From Flavobacterium algicola (GTDB taxonomy: Bacteria > Bacteroidota > Bacteroidia > Flavobacteriales > Flavobacteriaceae): DNA of 64,000 bases. Below the pieces are notes generated by a model. It made no database searches and was not told where the DNA came from. It saw nothing but the letters and a program-made list of their open reading frames with translations. Below are positions 34,619-44,608 of this stretch, piece after piece. The stretch's first letter is position 1, and each line of letters begins with the position of its first letter. Both the position numbers and the translations under genes were made by a program. The stretch lies in NCBI RefSeq assembly GCF_022399565.1, contig NZ_JAJTUT010000003.1, forward strand, positions 806,001 through 870,000. Reading direction: 5' to 3'.

Positions 34619-36043
34619 ATGAATTCCTCATTACTATACAGCCTTTTACGAAGAAAATTCCCTTTTACGCCAACATACCAGCAGGATATCTTTTTTCAGA
34701 AAATTGCTATTTTCTTGACTGATAGTTATGACGATACTATTTTTGTACTTAAAGGATACGCAGGAACAGGAAAGACAACTGTCATTTCGACTATTGTTAA
34801 TAATTTGACTGAAATCAATAAGAAGTATGTTTTGTTAGCGCCAACAGGTCGTGCGGCAAAAGTAATTGCCAATTATTCTGAGAAACCCGCTTTTACTATT
34901 CATAAGAAAATTTATTTTCCCAAGAAGTCATCAGCTGGAGGAGTATCTTTTGTTTTGCAGCCGAATAAACATAAAAACACTATCTTTTTTGTAGATGAAG
35001 CATCTATGATTTCCGATGTGAATTCCGATTCAAAACTCTACGAAAATGGTTCTCTGTTAGATGATTTGATTTCATATGTCTATTCGGGTACCAATTGCAA
35101 AATGATCTTGCTAGGAGATACAGCTCAGTTGCCGCCAGTTAATTTAGATGTAAGTCCAGCTCTAGATATAGATACATTGAGTTTGCATTACAACAAAGAG
35201 ATTGATCATATTGAACTTGACGAAGTGATGCGTCAAGAAGAGGATTCTGGAATCTTGTATAATGCCACAGAGCTTCGAGAATTACTGAAAGATTCTTTTA
35301 TTACCGAATTCAAGTTTGATGTAAAAAAATTCAAAGACATTGTCCGTCTTACGGATGGTTATGATATTCAAGATGCTATTAATTCAGCATACAGCAATTA
35401 TAGTATTGAAGATACAGCATTTATTGTTCGATCCAATAAAAGGGCAAATCAATATAACGAACAGATACGTACGAAAATATTAGATAAAGAAAGCGAACTT
35501 TCTACCGGTGATTATTTAATGGTTGTAAAAAATAACTATTACTGGCTTAAAGACTCAGATGAAGCAGGTTTTATTGCTAATGGTGACATTATAGAGGTAT
35601 TAGAAATTTTTACTATTATCGAATTGTACGGATTTAAATTCGCCAAAGTCAAAATAAGAATGGTCGATTATCCCAATCAAAAACCATTTGAAACTGTTTT
35701 ATTACTAGATACAATTAAAAGCGAATCACCTTCTTTGTCATATGAAGATTCCAATCGATTGTATGAAGAAGTAATGAAAGACTATGAAAGTGAGACTACA
35801 AAATACAAGAAGTTCCAAAAAGTAAAAGAAAACGAATACTTTAACGGACTGCAAGTAAAGTTCTCTTATGCGATTACATGTCACAAATCACAAGGTGGGC
35901 AATGGGATACTGTATTTATAGAGCAACCGTATTTGCCTAATGGTATCGATCGCGACTACATAAGGTGGTTGTACACTGCGATGACGCGTGCCAAGAGCAA
36001 ATTGTATTTGATAGGTTTTAAAGATGAAAGTTTTGTCGAATAA
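34619..36043 (+). CDS. RecD-like superfamily 1 DNA helicase / AAA ATPase
   Basis: 474 residues. It has Walker A LKGYAGTGKTT (near residue 47), motif Ia LAPTGRAAKV, Walker B FFVDEASMIS, motif III LLGDTAQLPPV, and C-terminal UvrD_C_2 motifs ITCHKSQGGQWDTVFIEQP and YTAMTRAKSKLYLIG. This is the layout of short RecD2/Pif1-type 5'-3' helicases. No RecB or RecC is adjacent, so it acts alone or with unlinked partners in DNA repair. It is a single-gene unit from the promoter at 34582. Confidence 0.9.
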   Translation: MNSSLLYSLLRRKFPFTPTYQQDIFFQKIAIFLTDSYDDTIFVLKGYAGTGKTTVISTIVNNLTEINKKYVLLAPTGRAAKVIANYSEKPAFTIHKKIYFPKKSSAGGVSFVLQPNKHKNTIFFVDEASMISDVNSDSKLYENGSLLDDLISYVYSGTNCKMILLGDTAQLPPVNLDVSPALDIDTLSLHYNKEIDHIELDEVMRQEEDSGILYNATELRELLKDSFITEFKFDVKKFKDIVRLTDGYDIQDAINSAYSNYSIEDTAFIVRSNKRANQYNEQIRTKILDKESELSTGDYLMVVKNNYYWLKDSDEAGFIANGDIIEVLEIFTIIELYGFKFAKVKIRMVDYPNQKPFETVLLLDTIKSESPSLSYEDSNRLYEEVMKDYESETTKYKKFQKVKENEYFNGLQVKFSYAITCHKSQGGQWDTVFIEQPYLPNGIDRDYIRWLYTAMTRAKSKLYLIGFKDESFVE

Positions 36044-36189
36044 ATAACGACGAAAAACAAACAATACATTCCTGTAACCGATTGAGTTTTTTACAAGAAT
36101 CAATATATTTGTTCTATTTTGAATGAATTTAAAAATAAATAATAAAATTACTTTGAGTCCTACAATTTCGTAGCATAAAAATATTCTTT

Positions 36190-36927
36190 ATGAAAATAAT
36201 AGCAGTTATCCCAGCACGTTACGCATCGACCCGCTTTCACGCCAAACTTATGCAAGATTTATGTGGAAAGACAGTAATTCTACGAACATATGAAGCTGCG
36301 CTACATACAAAATTGTTTGATGATGTTTTTGTAGTAACCGATTCTGATTTGATCTTTGACGAAATCGTGAATCATGGAGGTAAGGCTATAATGAGTATAA
36401 AAGAACATGAGTCGGGTAGTGACCGTATTGCTGAAGCAGTAGCCAATATTGATGTTGATATCGTAATAAATGTGCAAGGAGACGAACCTTTTATCAATAC
36501 AGATCCATTAAAAGAAATTATTGAAGTATTTAAAAATGATACAGACAAGAAAGTTGATCTAGCTTCACTTATGTTCGAAATCACTGAACGTGAAGAAATT
36601 GAAAACCCTAACAATGTCAAAGTTGTTGTAAATCAAAATAATTTTGCGCTGTACTTCTCCCGTTCTGTAATTCCGTATCCTAGAGATACAGATGTGGGTG
36701 TGCGTTATATGAAGCATGTGGGAGTGTATGCTTTTCGAAAACAAGCTTTATTAGATTTTTACAGTTTACCTATGAAATCGTTAGAAGCTTCAGAAAAGTT
36801 AGAACAGCTCCGTTATTTAGAATTTGGAAAACAAATTAAAATGATAGAAACAACTCATGCTGGTATCGGAATTGACACTAAGGAGGATTTAGAAAAAGCC
36901 ATAAAAATAATTCAGCTTAATCTTTAA
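36190..36927 (+). CDS. kdsB: 3-deoxy-manno-octulosonate cytidylyltransferase (CMP-KDO synthetase)
   Basis: 245 residues, standard length. It activates KDO with CTP for lipopolysaccharide inner core synthesis. Signature parts: [24 protein letters not shown] for CTP binding, [13 protein letters not shown] with the metal-binding Asp, [28 protein letters not shown], and a C-terminal [13 protein letters not shown]. It converges on lpxD, another lipid A gene. Confidence 0.97.
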   Translation: MKIIAVIPARYASTRFHAKLMQDLCGKTVILRTYEAALHTKLFDDVFVVTDSDLIFDEIVNHGGKAIMSIKEHESGSDRIAEAVANIDVDIVINVQGDEPFINTDPLKEIIEVFKNDTDKKVDLASLMFEITEREEIENPNNVKVVVNQNNFALYFSRSVIPYPRDTDVGVRYMKHVGVYAFRKQALLDFYSLPMKSLEASEKLEQLRYLEFGKQIKMIETTHAGIGIDTKEDLEKAIKIIQLNL

Positions 36928-36978
36928 TTGAGTAATTAAAAATTAAGCTGAATGAAAGTATAAGCTATCGGTATTTTA

Positions 36979-37983
36979 TTATGATTTACTTTTAGAGTCG
37001 TTGACCATTCTTTTTAAAATAGCCCACTGTTTAAGAGCATCGCGAGCTTCGACCGCTGGGTATCCTAACATTGTTTTACCAGCTGGAATATCACCTGTTA
37101 CTCCAGAACCTGCACCAACCGTAGCACCATCACCAATGGTAGTGTGGTCTTTTATTGAAGCACTTCCTCCTATGATTACTCCATTCCCTAGTGTTACAGA
37201 ACCAGCAAGACCACTGTTTCCTGCCATAATGCAAAAACGACCAAGTTTACTGTTATGTCCAATTTGAACTAGATTATCAATTTTACAACCATCACCAAGA
37301 ACTGTAGAACTAAATTTACCTCTATCAACACAAGTATTAGCGCCAATTTCTACATTATTACCAATCACAACATTTCCGATTTGTGGAATTTTTACCAATC
37401 CTTTTTCAGGACATGGTCGAAAACCAAAACCATCTGCGCCTATCGTGGCATTTGGATGAATGATACAATCATTGCCAATATGACAACGTTCTCTAATCAC
37501 CGTTCCAGACCAAATAATGCTATTCTTACCTATTGTGGATTGGTCTAAAATGGTTACGTTTGGATAAAGAACCGTATTTTCTCCGATAACAACTCCTGGA
37601 CCAACATAACAACCTGCTCCAATTTTGGCACCATTACCAATTGAGGCGGTATTGTCTACGACTGAAGTGGGGTGAAGATCGACTTCAAATTCAGGCATGT
37701 CAGGTGCAAAAAGTTCCAAAACCTGACACATTGCCAAGTCTGCATTCTTAACTTTAATAAATGCTCTGTTCTCTCCAGGTTCAATTGAAATATCTTCATT
37801 TACAACTGCAACACAAGCATTAGAAGCTGCCCATAGTTTTTCATACTTTGTACTTCCAATAAATGAAATTTCAGTATCACTAGCAATTTCGAGTTGTTCT
37901 GGTGCTGTTATAGTTTGATTCGTCCCTCCAAGGATCACTCCTTTAAGAACTTCATTGATTTCTAGAATAGAATACGATTTCAT
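36979..37983 (-). CDS. lpxD: UDP-3-O-acylglucosamine N-acyltransferase LpxD
   Basis: 334 residues. The N-terminal uridine-binding domain is followed by a left-handed parallel beta-helix of hexapeptide repeats (GNGAKIGAGCYVGPGVVIGE and many more). The catalytic His lies in VQIGHNSKLG. It adds the second 3-hydroxyacyl chain in lipid A synthesis. Bacteroidota may carry a second LpxD-like gene elsewhere. It is separated from prfB by a terminator at 38123-38161. Confidence 0.95.
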   Translation of the reverse strand: MKSYSILEINEVLKGVILGGTNQTITAPEQLEIASDTEISFIGSTKYEKLWAASNACVAVVNEDISIEPGENRAFIKVKNADLAMCQVLELFAPDMPEFEVDLHPTSVVDNTASIGNGAKIGAGCYVGPGVVIGENTVLYPNVTILDQSTIGKNSIIWSGTVIRERCHIGNDCIIHPNATIGADGFGFRPCPEKGLVKIPQIGNVVIGNNVEIGANTCVDRGKFSSTVLGDGCKIDNLVQIGHNSKLGRFCIMAGNSGLAGSVTLGNGVIIGGSASIKDHTTIGDGATVGAGSGVTGDIPAGKTMLGYPAVEARDALKQWAILKRMVNDSKSKS

Positions 37984-38122
37984 AGTTTGTTGGTTATAGG
38001 CATCAAATAAAGCAATTTGTTGGTTGTATTCCTAATAAAAAGAAGTTTTCATCTCAAAAATTAACATTGAATTGCGGTTTTGATGCATAAGTTTTGCATA
38101 TTATGTTAAATCTTTAAATATA

Positions 38123-38161
38123 AAAACCTCTCCATATATTTTAAATACTTGGAGAGGTTTT
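38123..38161 (-). terminator. Intrinsic terminator of prfB
   Basis: AAAACCTCTCC (38123-38133) and GGAGAGGTTTT (38151-38161) form an 11-bp stem with a T run on the minus strand, just downstream of the prfB stop. Confidence 0.9.
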
Positions 38162-38184
38162 CAATATTTTTAAGAAAAGAAAGT

Positions 38185-39286
38185 CTATTCCTCTTCCTCT
38201 TTTTGTCCCATCATCATTAGGTAAGCTTTTAAAAACTCATCAATTTCGCCATTCATCACTGCATCAACATTGCTAGATTCATATCCTGTACGAACATCTT
38301 TGACTAATTTGTAAGGTTGCATTACATAATTTCGAATTTGAGAACCCCATTCGATTTTCATCTTACCGGCCTCAATATCGTTACGCTGCTCCAATTGTTT
38401 TTTCAGTTCAATTTCATACAATTGAGATCGTAGCATTTGCATCGCTCGGCTTCTATTATCATGTTGAGAACGTGTCTCAGAACACTGAATTTGAATTCCA
38501 GATGGTTTATGTACCAACTGTACTTTTGTTTCTACCTTATTCACATTTTGACCACCTGCACCACTAGAGCGTGCTGTTGTGATTTCGATATCGGCAGGAT
38601 TTATTTCGATTTCAATAGTGTCATCGACTAACGGATAAACATAAACAGAAACAAAAGAGGTATGCCTTTTTGCATTACTATCAAATGGAGAAATACGCAC
38701 CAATCGATGCACACCGTTTTCACCTTTTAAATAGCCAAAAGAATAATCTCCTTCAATTTCTAATGTAACTGTTTTTATTCCGGCAGCATCTCCTTTTTGA
38801 AAGTTTAATTCTTTGATCTTATAGCCGCTTTTTTCTGCCCACATCATGTACATGCGCATCAGCATTTCTGCCCAGTCACAACTTTCTGTTCCTCCTGCTC
38901 CAGCGGTAATTTGAATTACGGCACTAAGTGAATCACCCTCATCTGAAAGCATATTCTTAAATTCGATAGAATCAATGTGATTTTCAGATTTTAAATATTG
39001 CTCATCAAGTTCTTCAGCAGTGAGCTCACCTTCGCGATAAAATTCATACGCAAGCTGCAATTCATCTGTAAGTTCGATCGCTTTGTTGTAGTCTTCAATC
39101 CATTTCTTTTTGGACCTCAGGTTCTTAACAATAACTTCGGCTTCTTTGGCGTTATTCCAAAAGTCGGGAGCAAAGGTCTTCTCTTCTTCGTTGGCAATTT
39201 CGATTAATTTAGCATCAACGTCAAAGATACCTCCTCAACGCACCAAGACGCTCTACAATACCTTTAATTTGTTCGGTAGTTGTCAT
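38185..39286 (-). CDS. prfB: Peptide chain release factor 2, expressed by programmed +1 frameshift
   Basis: 366 residues once the frameshift is made. The 21-codon first frame starts at ATG 39286 ([21 protein letters not shown]) and meets TGA at 39223-39221. Reading one base ahead gives [14 protein letters not shown] and continues through all of RF2. Hallmarks: the SPF tripeptide (VRISPFDSN) recognising UGA, and GGQ ([15 protein letters not shown]), which triggers peptide release. The frameshift provides autoregulation, since low RF2 slows termination at its own UGA. Anyone reading only a single open frame would miss about 75 N-terminal residues. It is transcribed alone, divergent from ltaE. 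Confidence 0.97.
39221..39235 (-). promoter_or_regulatory. RF2 programmed frameshift site
   Basis: The minus strand reads AGGAGGTATCTTTGA followed by C. The internal Shine-Dalgarno AGGAGG lies 3 bases before the slip codon CTT and the UGA stop, with a C after it. This is the canonical bacterial RF2 recoding signal, conserved here in an organism that otherwise rarely uses strong Shine-Dalgarno sequences. Confidence 0.97.
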
Positions 39287-39307
39287 AAAATTTGTAATTT
39301 TGTCGCA

Positions 39308-39315
39308 CAAAAATA
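39308..39315 (-). promoter_or_regulatory. Bacteroidota -7 promoter element for prfB
   Basis: Minus strand TATTTTTG, an exact TAnnTTTG match 21 bases upstream of the prfB ATG. It supports the start at 39286. Confidence 0.55.
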
Positions 39316-39374
39316 GAAAAAATTACTAAAGCCACAAGTCTTGACTTGTGAGTATTTGAATATAAAAAAAAGAT

Positions 39375-40400
39375 ATGGATATAAACTTGGTTAGTGACAC
39401 TGTTACTAAACCCAATTTCGAAATGCTTGAGTGCATGTTTAATGCTCAAGTAGGGGATGATGTGTACAAGCAAGACCCCACAGTTATAGAACTAGAATCT
39501 ACTGTAGCGCAAATTTTTGGCATGGAGGCCGCTTTATTTTTTCCTTCGGGAACTATGGCCAATCAAACCGCTATAAAATTACATACAAATCCTGGAGAAC
39601 AGATTATTGCAGATAAGACTTCGCACGTTTATCTTTATGAGGGAGGAGGAGCTTCTTTTAATAGTGGCGTTTCTTTTTCATTAATTGATGGTAATAGAGG
39701 AATGATTACTGCAGAGCAAGTGGCTCAAAATATTAATGATCCTGAATTTTATCATAGTCCCTTAACTAGTCTAGTATGTGTCGAGAATACAACCAACAAA
39801 GGTGGCGGTGCTTGTTACGAAATGGAAGAATTGCAAAAAATTAAAGCTGTCTGTGATGCAAATAATTTAAAATTTCACATGGATGGTGCTCGAATTTGGA
39901 ATGCTTTAATTGCAAAAAAGCAAAATCCTAAGATGTTCGGACAATTGTTTGACACGATATCAGTTTGCTTATCTAAAGGTTTGGGCGCTCCGGTTGGATC
40001 TGTTTTACTAGGTGATAAAGCTACTATACATCGAGCGTTGCGCATTCGTAAAATGTTAGGTGGAGGAATGCGACAAGTAGGTTACTTGGCAGCCGCAGGT
40101 TTGTATGCACTCGAAAACAATATATCGAAGTTGACAGAAGATCATCGCAGAGCAATTGAATTGGCTAGGTCTTTAAGAAAATCGAATTGGGTAGATCAAA
40201 TAGCGCCAGTTGAAACTAATATTGTGATTTTTACTATAAAACCGCAGTATAATGAAAAGATGGTAATTGAGAAGTTAAGGTTAAAGAATATTTCGATTAG
40301 TGCAATGGGACAAGGAAAACTGAGATTGGTCACTCATTTGGACTATCGAGAGGTAATGCACAGTTATGTGCTAGAAGCTCTTGAAAAGATTCAGATGTAA
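39375..40400 (+). CDS. ltaE: Low-specificity L-threonine aldolase
   Basis: 341 residues, a PLP enzyme of fold type I. It cleaves threonine or allo-threonine to glycine and acetaldehyde. Key elements: NLVSDTVTKP at the start, FFPSGTMANQTA, the HMDGARIWNA block and the PLP lysine Lys201 in CLSKGLGAPVGSVL. A terminator follows directly. Confidence 0.94.
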   Translation: MDINLVSDTVTKPNFEMLECMFNAQVGDDVYKQDPTVIELESTVAQIFGMEAALFFPSGTMANQTAIKLHTNPGEQIIADKTSHVYLYEGGGASFNSGVSFSLIDGNRGMITAEQVAQNINDPEFYHSPLTSLVCVENTTNKGGGACYEMEELQKIKAVCDANNLKFHMDGARIWNALIAKKQNPKMFGQLFDTISVCLSKGLGAPVGSVLLGDKATIHRALRIRKMLGGGMRQVGYLAAAGLYALENNISKLTEDHRRAIELARSLRKSNWVDQIAPVETNIVIFTIKPQYNEKMVIEKLRLKNISISAMGQGKLRLVTHLDYREVMHSYVLEALEKIQM

Positions 40401-40407
40401 ATAGAAA

Positions 40408-40439
40408 AGAGGCTGCAATTTAATGCAGCCTCTCTTTTT
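40408..40439 (+). terminator. Intrinsic terminator of ltaE
   Basis: AGAGGCTGCA (40408-40417) and TGCAGCCTCT (40424-40433) form a perfect 10-bp stem with a 6-base loop and a T-rich tail. Confidence 0.92.
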
Positions 40440-40600
40440 AAGTTTGTAAATTGGGGGGAAACAAACCATTAATATATTTTGTGATATTTTGCACGAGTAA
40501 TAAAAGCTTCCTCTGTTTACGAGGTTTTATATCCTTGCAAAAATGCAGCAAACTTACTGACCCCTCCCAAATTTTTGGGATTAGATGGGGACACGCTTAA

Positions 40601-42181
40601 TTAATGCATTGCATCGGCTGGATTTACTTTTGACTTACCAGGTTTTACCAATAATATGATTGGAATACAACATAGAAATAGAATTCCGAGGTACAAAAAT
40701 ATGTCCATGTATGCGAGTACGGTACTTTGCTTCATTACCGAAAAGTCTATTGCTTGGTAAGCTTTCTTCAAAGCTTCATTGGCCGAAAAACCTTTTGACA
40801 TGAAACCAGTTTGCAATTGCTGTATACGCTGCTGAATTTCGAACTTACTTCCATCTAAATGAGCTACTAAATCAACTCGGTGCTTTTGACTAAATCGAGT
40901 AATAAACGTAGTAATAATAGCGATACCAAAAGAACCACCTAATTGTCTCATCATTCCAGTAAAAGCGGCACCTTCACCAATTCCTTTACCGGATAATGTA
41001 GAAAGTGACATGGTTGTGATTGGTACAAAAAGTAATCCTAGACCAACTCCTCTCAAAATCAACGGCCAGTACATATGTTCTACTCCAGTATCTGGTGTCA
41101 TCACATTGTACATCATGATAGTAAATATGAAAAAAGTTAAGAAACCAGCAGCAACCATATAGGTTTGTGGAATTCCTTTTTGAATCATTCTACCTACAAT
41201 TGGCATCATGAATGCCGTTGTAATCGACCCGGGTATTAATAATAATCCAGCGTCTAATGCTGTCCAGCCCAATACAGATTGTGTATAAATTGGTATAATT
41301 AAAGTTGATCCGTACAGACCAAATCCAAGTATGAAACTCATTATCGTACCAATACGTAAATTACTATCTTTTAAAACACTTAAATTCACAATCGGATATT
41401 TATAAGTCATTTGTCTCCAGATAAACAATATAAGTCCGAAGAAAGAGATCGTGCTCAACGTTACAATTAATCCATTATTAAACCAATCGTCTTGCTGTCC
41501 GTGTTCTAAAACAAATTGTAAAGAACCAATAAAAGAGGCTAGGAGCACAATACCAATCCAATCGACTTGATTAGATTTTAGCTTTTCACCATATTTAGGA
41601 CTTCTTACAAAACTTAGCGTCAATAAAGTTGCAATAATACCTAAAGGTATATTGATATAAAAAATATAAGGCCATGAAAAGTTATCTACTAGATAACCTC
41701 CCAAAGGTGGTCCTAGTGTTGGTCCTACAATAACTCCCATACCGTAGATCGCTTGCGCCATACCCCGTTTTGCAACAGGATAACTCTCAGTGATAATGGT
41801 TTGTGCAGTTACAAGTAAAGCACCACCTCCAAGTCCTTGTATGAATCTAAACGCAACGAGCTCCCAAATATTGGTTGCGTTTCCACATAGAAAAGAAGCT
41901 ACTGTAAAGATTACGATCGATACGGCAAAATAGTTGCGTCGACCAAATTGTTGCGACAACCAACTGGTCATCGGGATAATAATTACATTGGCAATAGCAT
42001 AGGCTGTAATTACCCATGCTACATCGGTTAGAGTAGCACCTAGACTTCCACGCATGTTGGTCAAAGCTACATTTACAATGGTGGTATCTACAATTTCCAA
42101 TAAGGCACAGAGCACCGCTGTTATCGTGATGATAACGCGTCTAAATCCGTATTCTACTAAATCGTCTTGTCCTTGTGTCAT
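40601..42181 (-). CDS. DHA2 family drug efflux permease (EmrB-like)
   Basis: 526 residues with 14 predicted membrane helices, the DHA2 count. Characteristic MFS pieces: LEIVDTTIVNVALTNMRGSLGAT in helix 1, WLSQQFGRRNYF in the first loop, and FIQGLGGGALLVTAQTIITE. It exports toxic compounds using the proton gradient and works with an HlyD-type adaptor and TolC. Those two genes lie immediately upstream in the same operon, so the tripartite pump is complete. Confidence 0.94.
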   Translation of the reverse strand: MTQGQDDLVEYGFRRVIITITAVLCALLEIVDTTIVNVALTNMRGSLGATLTDVAWVITAYAIANVIIIPMTSWLSQQFGRRNYFAVSIVIFTVASFLCGNATNIWELVAFRFIQGLGGGALLVTAQTIITESYPVAKRGMAQAIYGMGVIVGPTLGPPLGGYLVDNFSWPYIFYINIPLGIIATLLTLSFVRSPKYGEKLKSNQVDWIGIVLLASFIGSLQFVLEHGQQDDWFNNGLIVTLSTISFFGLILFIWRQMTYKYPIVNLSVLKDSNLRIGTIMSFILGFGLYGSTLIIPIYTQSVLGWTALDAGLLLIPGSITTAFMMPIVGRMIQKGIPQTYMVAAGFLTFFIFTIMMYNVMTPDTGVEHMYWPLILRGVGLGLLFVPITTMSLSTLSGKGIGEGAAFTGMMRQLGGSFGIAIITTFITRFSQKHRVDLVAHLDGSKFEIQQRIQQLQTGFMSKGFSANEALKKAYQAIDFSVMKQSTVLAYMDIFLYLGILFLCCIPIILLVKPGKSKVNPADAMH

Positions 42182-42200
42182 TTGTATTGAAGTAAGGTTC

Positions 42201-43280
42201 TTAATTTACGTGTACATCTACGTCCACATTCATTCCTGGACGTAAAAGTTTAATTTTTTCGGCATCATTATCTTTGTCGATGCTTATCTTAACAGGTAAT
42301 CTTTGAATAGTTTTTACAAAGTTTCCTGTAGCATTATCTGGAGGCAAAATAGAAAAGCGAGATCCAGTAGCTGGTGAAAATGATGTTAATGTTCCACTAA
42401 ACTCATAATCGGGATAAGCATCTACTTTTAATGTTACTTTTTGTCCTGAAACCATTTTATTTAATTGCGTCTCTTTAAAATTGGCAATTACCCAAGCCTC
42501 ACTATTATTAATGATGTAGAATAGTGATTGCCCTGGTTGAACTAGCTGTCCTGGCTGGATATCTACTTTTGATACTTGACCATCAATTGCTGCCGTAATT
42601 ACAGTATAAGTCAAGTTCAACTCAGCAGCTTCTAACATTGAAGTTGCTTTTTTGATATTCGCAGCAGCAACATCTGTTTGCTTGTTGGAAACTTTTGAAT
42701 TGGCTTGAGAAACTGTCTTCTGGAAGGCCGATGCTTTTTGCTGTTGTTGTAAAATTTTAATTTGATTCTCTGCTTGTTGTTTAGTCGCCAAAGCTTGCTC
42801 GTACTGCTGTTTTGTTATAGTATGACTTTTATACAAATTGCTATAACGTTCAAAATCATTGGTAGCAAGACCTAATTTGATTTTTGCTGATTCAATATTT
42901 CCATAAGCCGATTGCACGTTAGCATCAGAAACAGATACGCTAGCCATTACACTTCCGATATCTGCTTTAGAAACTTCAAGATTTCCTTCTGCACTAGCTA
43001 GATTAGCTTTTGCTTCATCAATTTTTAAGCGATACTCTTGTGAGTCAATGGTAAACAATGTATCTCCTTTTTTTACGAAATCATTATCTTTAATATATAC
43101 TTTTTTAACATAACCAGAGACTCTAGGAATTATAGGGTTCATGTTTTTCTCAATTTGGGCATCATCTGTTTCCTCGTGCGCAAGAGAGTGCATGTATTTG
43201 AATGTTCCGTAAGCAATACCTAAAATTACGAATGCAGAAATGATTACAATGAATTTTTTATTAGTGGTTTTCTTTTCCAT
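42201..43280 (-). CDS. HlyD family membrane fusion protein (EmrA-like)
   Basis: 359 residues. One N-terminal membrane anchor (FIVIISAFVILGIAYGTFKY), a split biotinyl-lipoyl domain (VSGYVKKVYIKDNDFVKKGD and DGQVSKVDIQPGQLVQPGQ) around a long coiled coil, then a barrel domain. It bridges the inner-membrane permease and the TolC channel. It lies 5 bases after tolC and 19 bases before the permease gene. Confidence 0.94.
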   Translation of the reverse strand: MEKKTTNKKFIVIISAFVILGIAYGTFKYMHSLAHEETDDAQIEKNMNPIIPRVSGYVKKVYIKDNDFVKKGDTLFTIDSQEYRLKIDEAKANLASAEGNLEVSKADIGSVMASVSVSDANVQSAYGNIESAKIKLGLATNDFERYSNLYKSHTITKQQYEQALATKQQAENQIKILQQQQKASAFQKTVSQANSKVSNKQTDVAAANIKKATSMLEAAELNLTYTVITAAIDGQVSKVDIQPGQLVQPGQSLFYIINNSEAWVIANFKETQLNKMVSGQKVTLKVDAYPDYEFSGTLTSFSPATGSRFSILPPDNATGNFVKTIQRLPVKISIDKDNDAEKIKLLRPGMNVDVDVHVN

Positions 43281-43285
43281 TTTGA

Positions 43286-44608
43286 TTATATTTTTGAAAG
43301 ATTGAAAGTTTGGTTTAATTGCCCTGAAGCTGATAATAAAGCGTAATATTTTTGAATGCTGTTGGCTCTAGATAAAGTCTGATTTATTTTTGACTCAAGC
43401 TGTTCTACATCTGCCTCTAATAAATCATTGGTATCAGATAGTCCGTTATCATATTTGTCTTTTATGATACGATAATTTTCCGTGGCCTGATCTGTAGCTT
43501 CTCTATAAACTTGCTCTTGTTTTAATGCTAATTCGTAACCTTCCATTGCTCTTTTGACTTCGATCTTGATATAGTCAGTTAGCATTTCTTCGTTATTTTT
43601 AAGTTCCTCAGCTTGGCTTTTCGCTAGTTTTACTGCAGTACCATTTTTCAGAATTCCACCAAGGTCATACGATACTCCAACTCCAACGTTCATGGCATTT
43701 TGTACAGTGATTACATTTTTTAAATCTAGAGTAGTATAACCGCCCACCAGAGATAAGGAAGGATAGTAACCACCTTTTGCAGCTGCAATTTTATCTAAAC
43801 TTGCTTTTTGTTGTAATTGAATAGCCTCAAGATCTTTTCTATTTGATAAAGCAGTTTGATCAGTAGTAGGTACTCCGGTCATTTCAAAATCGGCAAAATC
43901 TCCTTCTCTAACTTCTACAATTGTTTTTGGATCAAGTTTTAAAAAGTTTGTTAATTCAAAATTTACAGTGTTCAAATCACTTATGGCATTGTCGAGCGAC
44001 AGCTGTAATTTAGATACTTGCAATTTAGCTTTAAGCAAATCATTTCGTGGTATAATTCCGTTTTTCTCTAACTCAATAAAATCGGTCACACGTTGTTGTG
44101 CACTTTTTTTATTTTCAGTTATAAGAGCTATAGTTTGTTGTGCCTTGTATAAGTGAGCGTAAAAGTTGACAACTTTAAGAGCAACCTCTTCTTTAGTTTG
44201 CAGTGCATACGCTGTTTCAGCTTCGTACAGATGATTAGAAGCTTTCACATTATTTCTTAACTTAAAACCGCTGAATATCGGTAATGATGCAGTTACTTGT
44301 CCCAATAGTAATTGATCAACAGCAGGTGCACCTTCAGTACCTGATCCGCTGCTTTGTAAGTCAACTTTAGCATTAGTTAAACGTTGGTATTGCCCAGCTA
44401 CCTTTAAATCGGGATACATATGATTCTTCACAGATTGCACTTCCAATGATTTGGTTAAAACTTTTGAATCTGCCAAAGAAACTTCGTTGCTTTTGTCCCA
44501 AGCCATGTGAATAGCTTCCTCGAGTTTAAGACTCGTCTTTACCTGTGCTTGCAGGCTAGGTATTAGAAATAATGAAACTCCTAATACTAGGTATGGATTA
44601 ATTTTCAT
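43286..44608 (-). CDS. TolC family outer-membrane efflux protein
   Basis: 440 residues with a signal peptide (ending SLQAQ). It is built of two repeats of the outer membrane efflux protein fold, with long helices and short barrel strands. It forms the outer-membrane exit duct for the pump. Its start overlaps the end of the tetR gene by 11 bases, so translation is probably coupled. Confidence 0.94.
   Translation of the reverse strand: MKINPYLVLGVSLFLIPSLQAQVKTSLKLEEAIHMAWDKSNEVSLADSKVLTKSLEVQSVKNHMYPDLKVAGQYQRLTNAKVDLQSSGSGTEGAPAVDQLLLGQVTASLPIFSGFKLRNNVKASNHLYEAETAYALQTKEEVALKVVNFYAHLYKAQQTIALITENKKSAQQRVTDFIELEKNGIIPRNDLLKAKLQVSKLQLSLDNAISDLNTVNFELTNFLKLDPKTIVEVREGDFADFEMTGVPTTDQTALSNRKDLEAIQLQQKASLDKIAAAKGGYYPSLSLVGGYTTLDLKNVITVQNAMNVGVGVSYDLGGILKNGTAVKLAKSQAEELKNNEEMLTDYIKIEVKRAMEGYELALKQEQVYREATDQATENYRIIKDKYDNGLSDTNDLLEADVEQLESKINQTLSRANSIQKYYALLSASGQLNQTFNLSKI

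Noticed and set aside
36979-37983. Hexapeptide-repeat acyltransferase as a sugar O-acetyltransferase
   Set aside because: The N-terminal uridine-binding domain and the VQIGHN active-site block fit LpxD, not serine- or sugar-acetyltransferases.
38185-39060. A 291-residue release factor starting at a TTG codon
   Set aside because: This is only the post-frameshift part of RF2. The true start is ATG 39286, with the CTT-TGA recoding site at 39226-39221.
40561-40590. Palindrome TCCCAAA...TTTGGGA after the EmrB-like gene as a terminator
   Set aside because: The 7-bp stem has no T tract on the minus strand, so I could not support termination; it stays an unexplained small palindrome.
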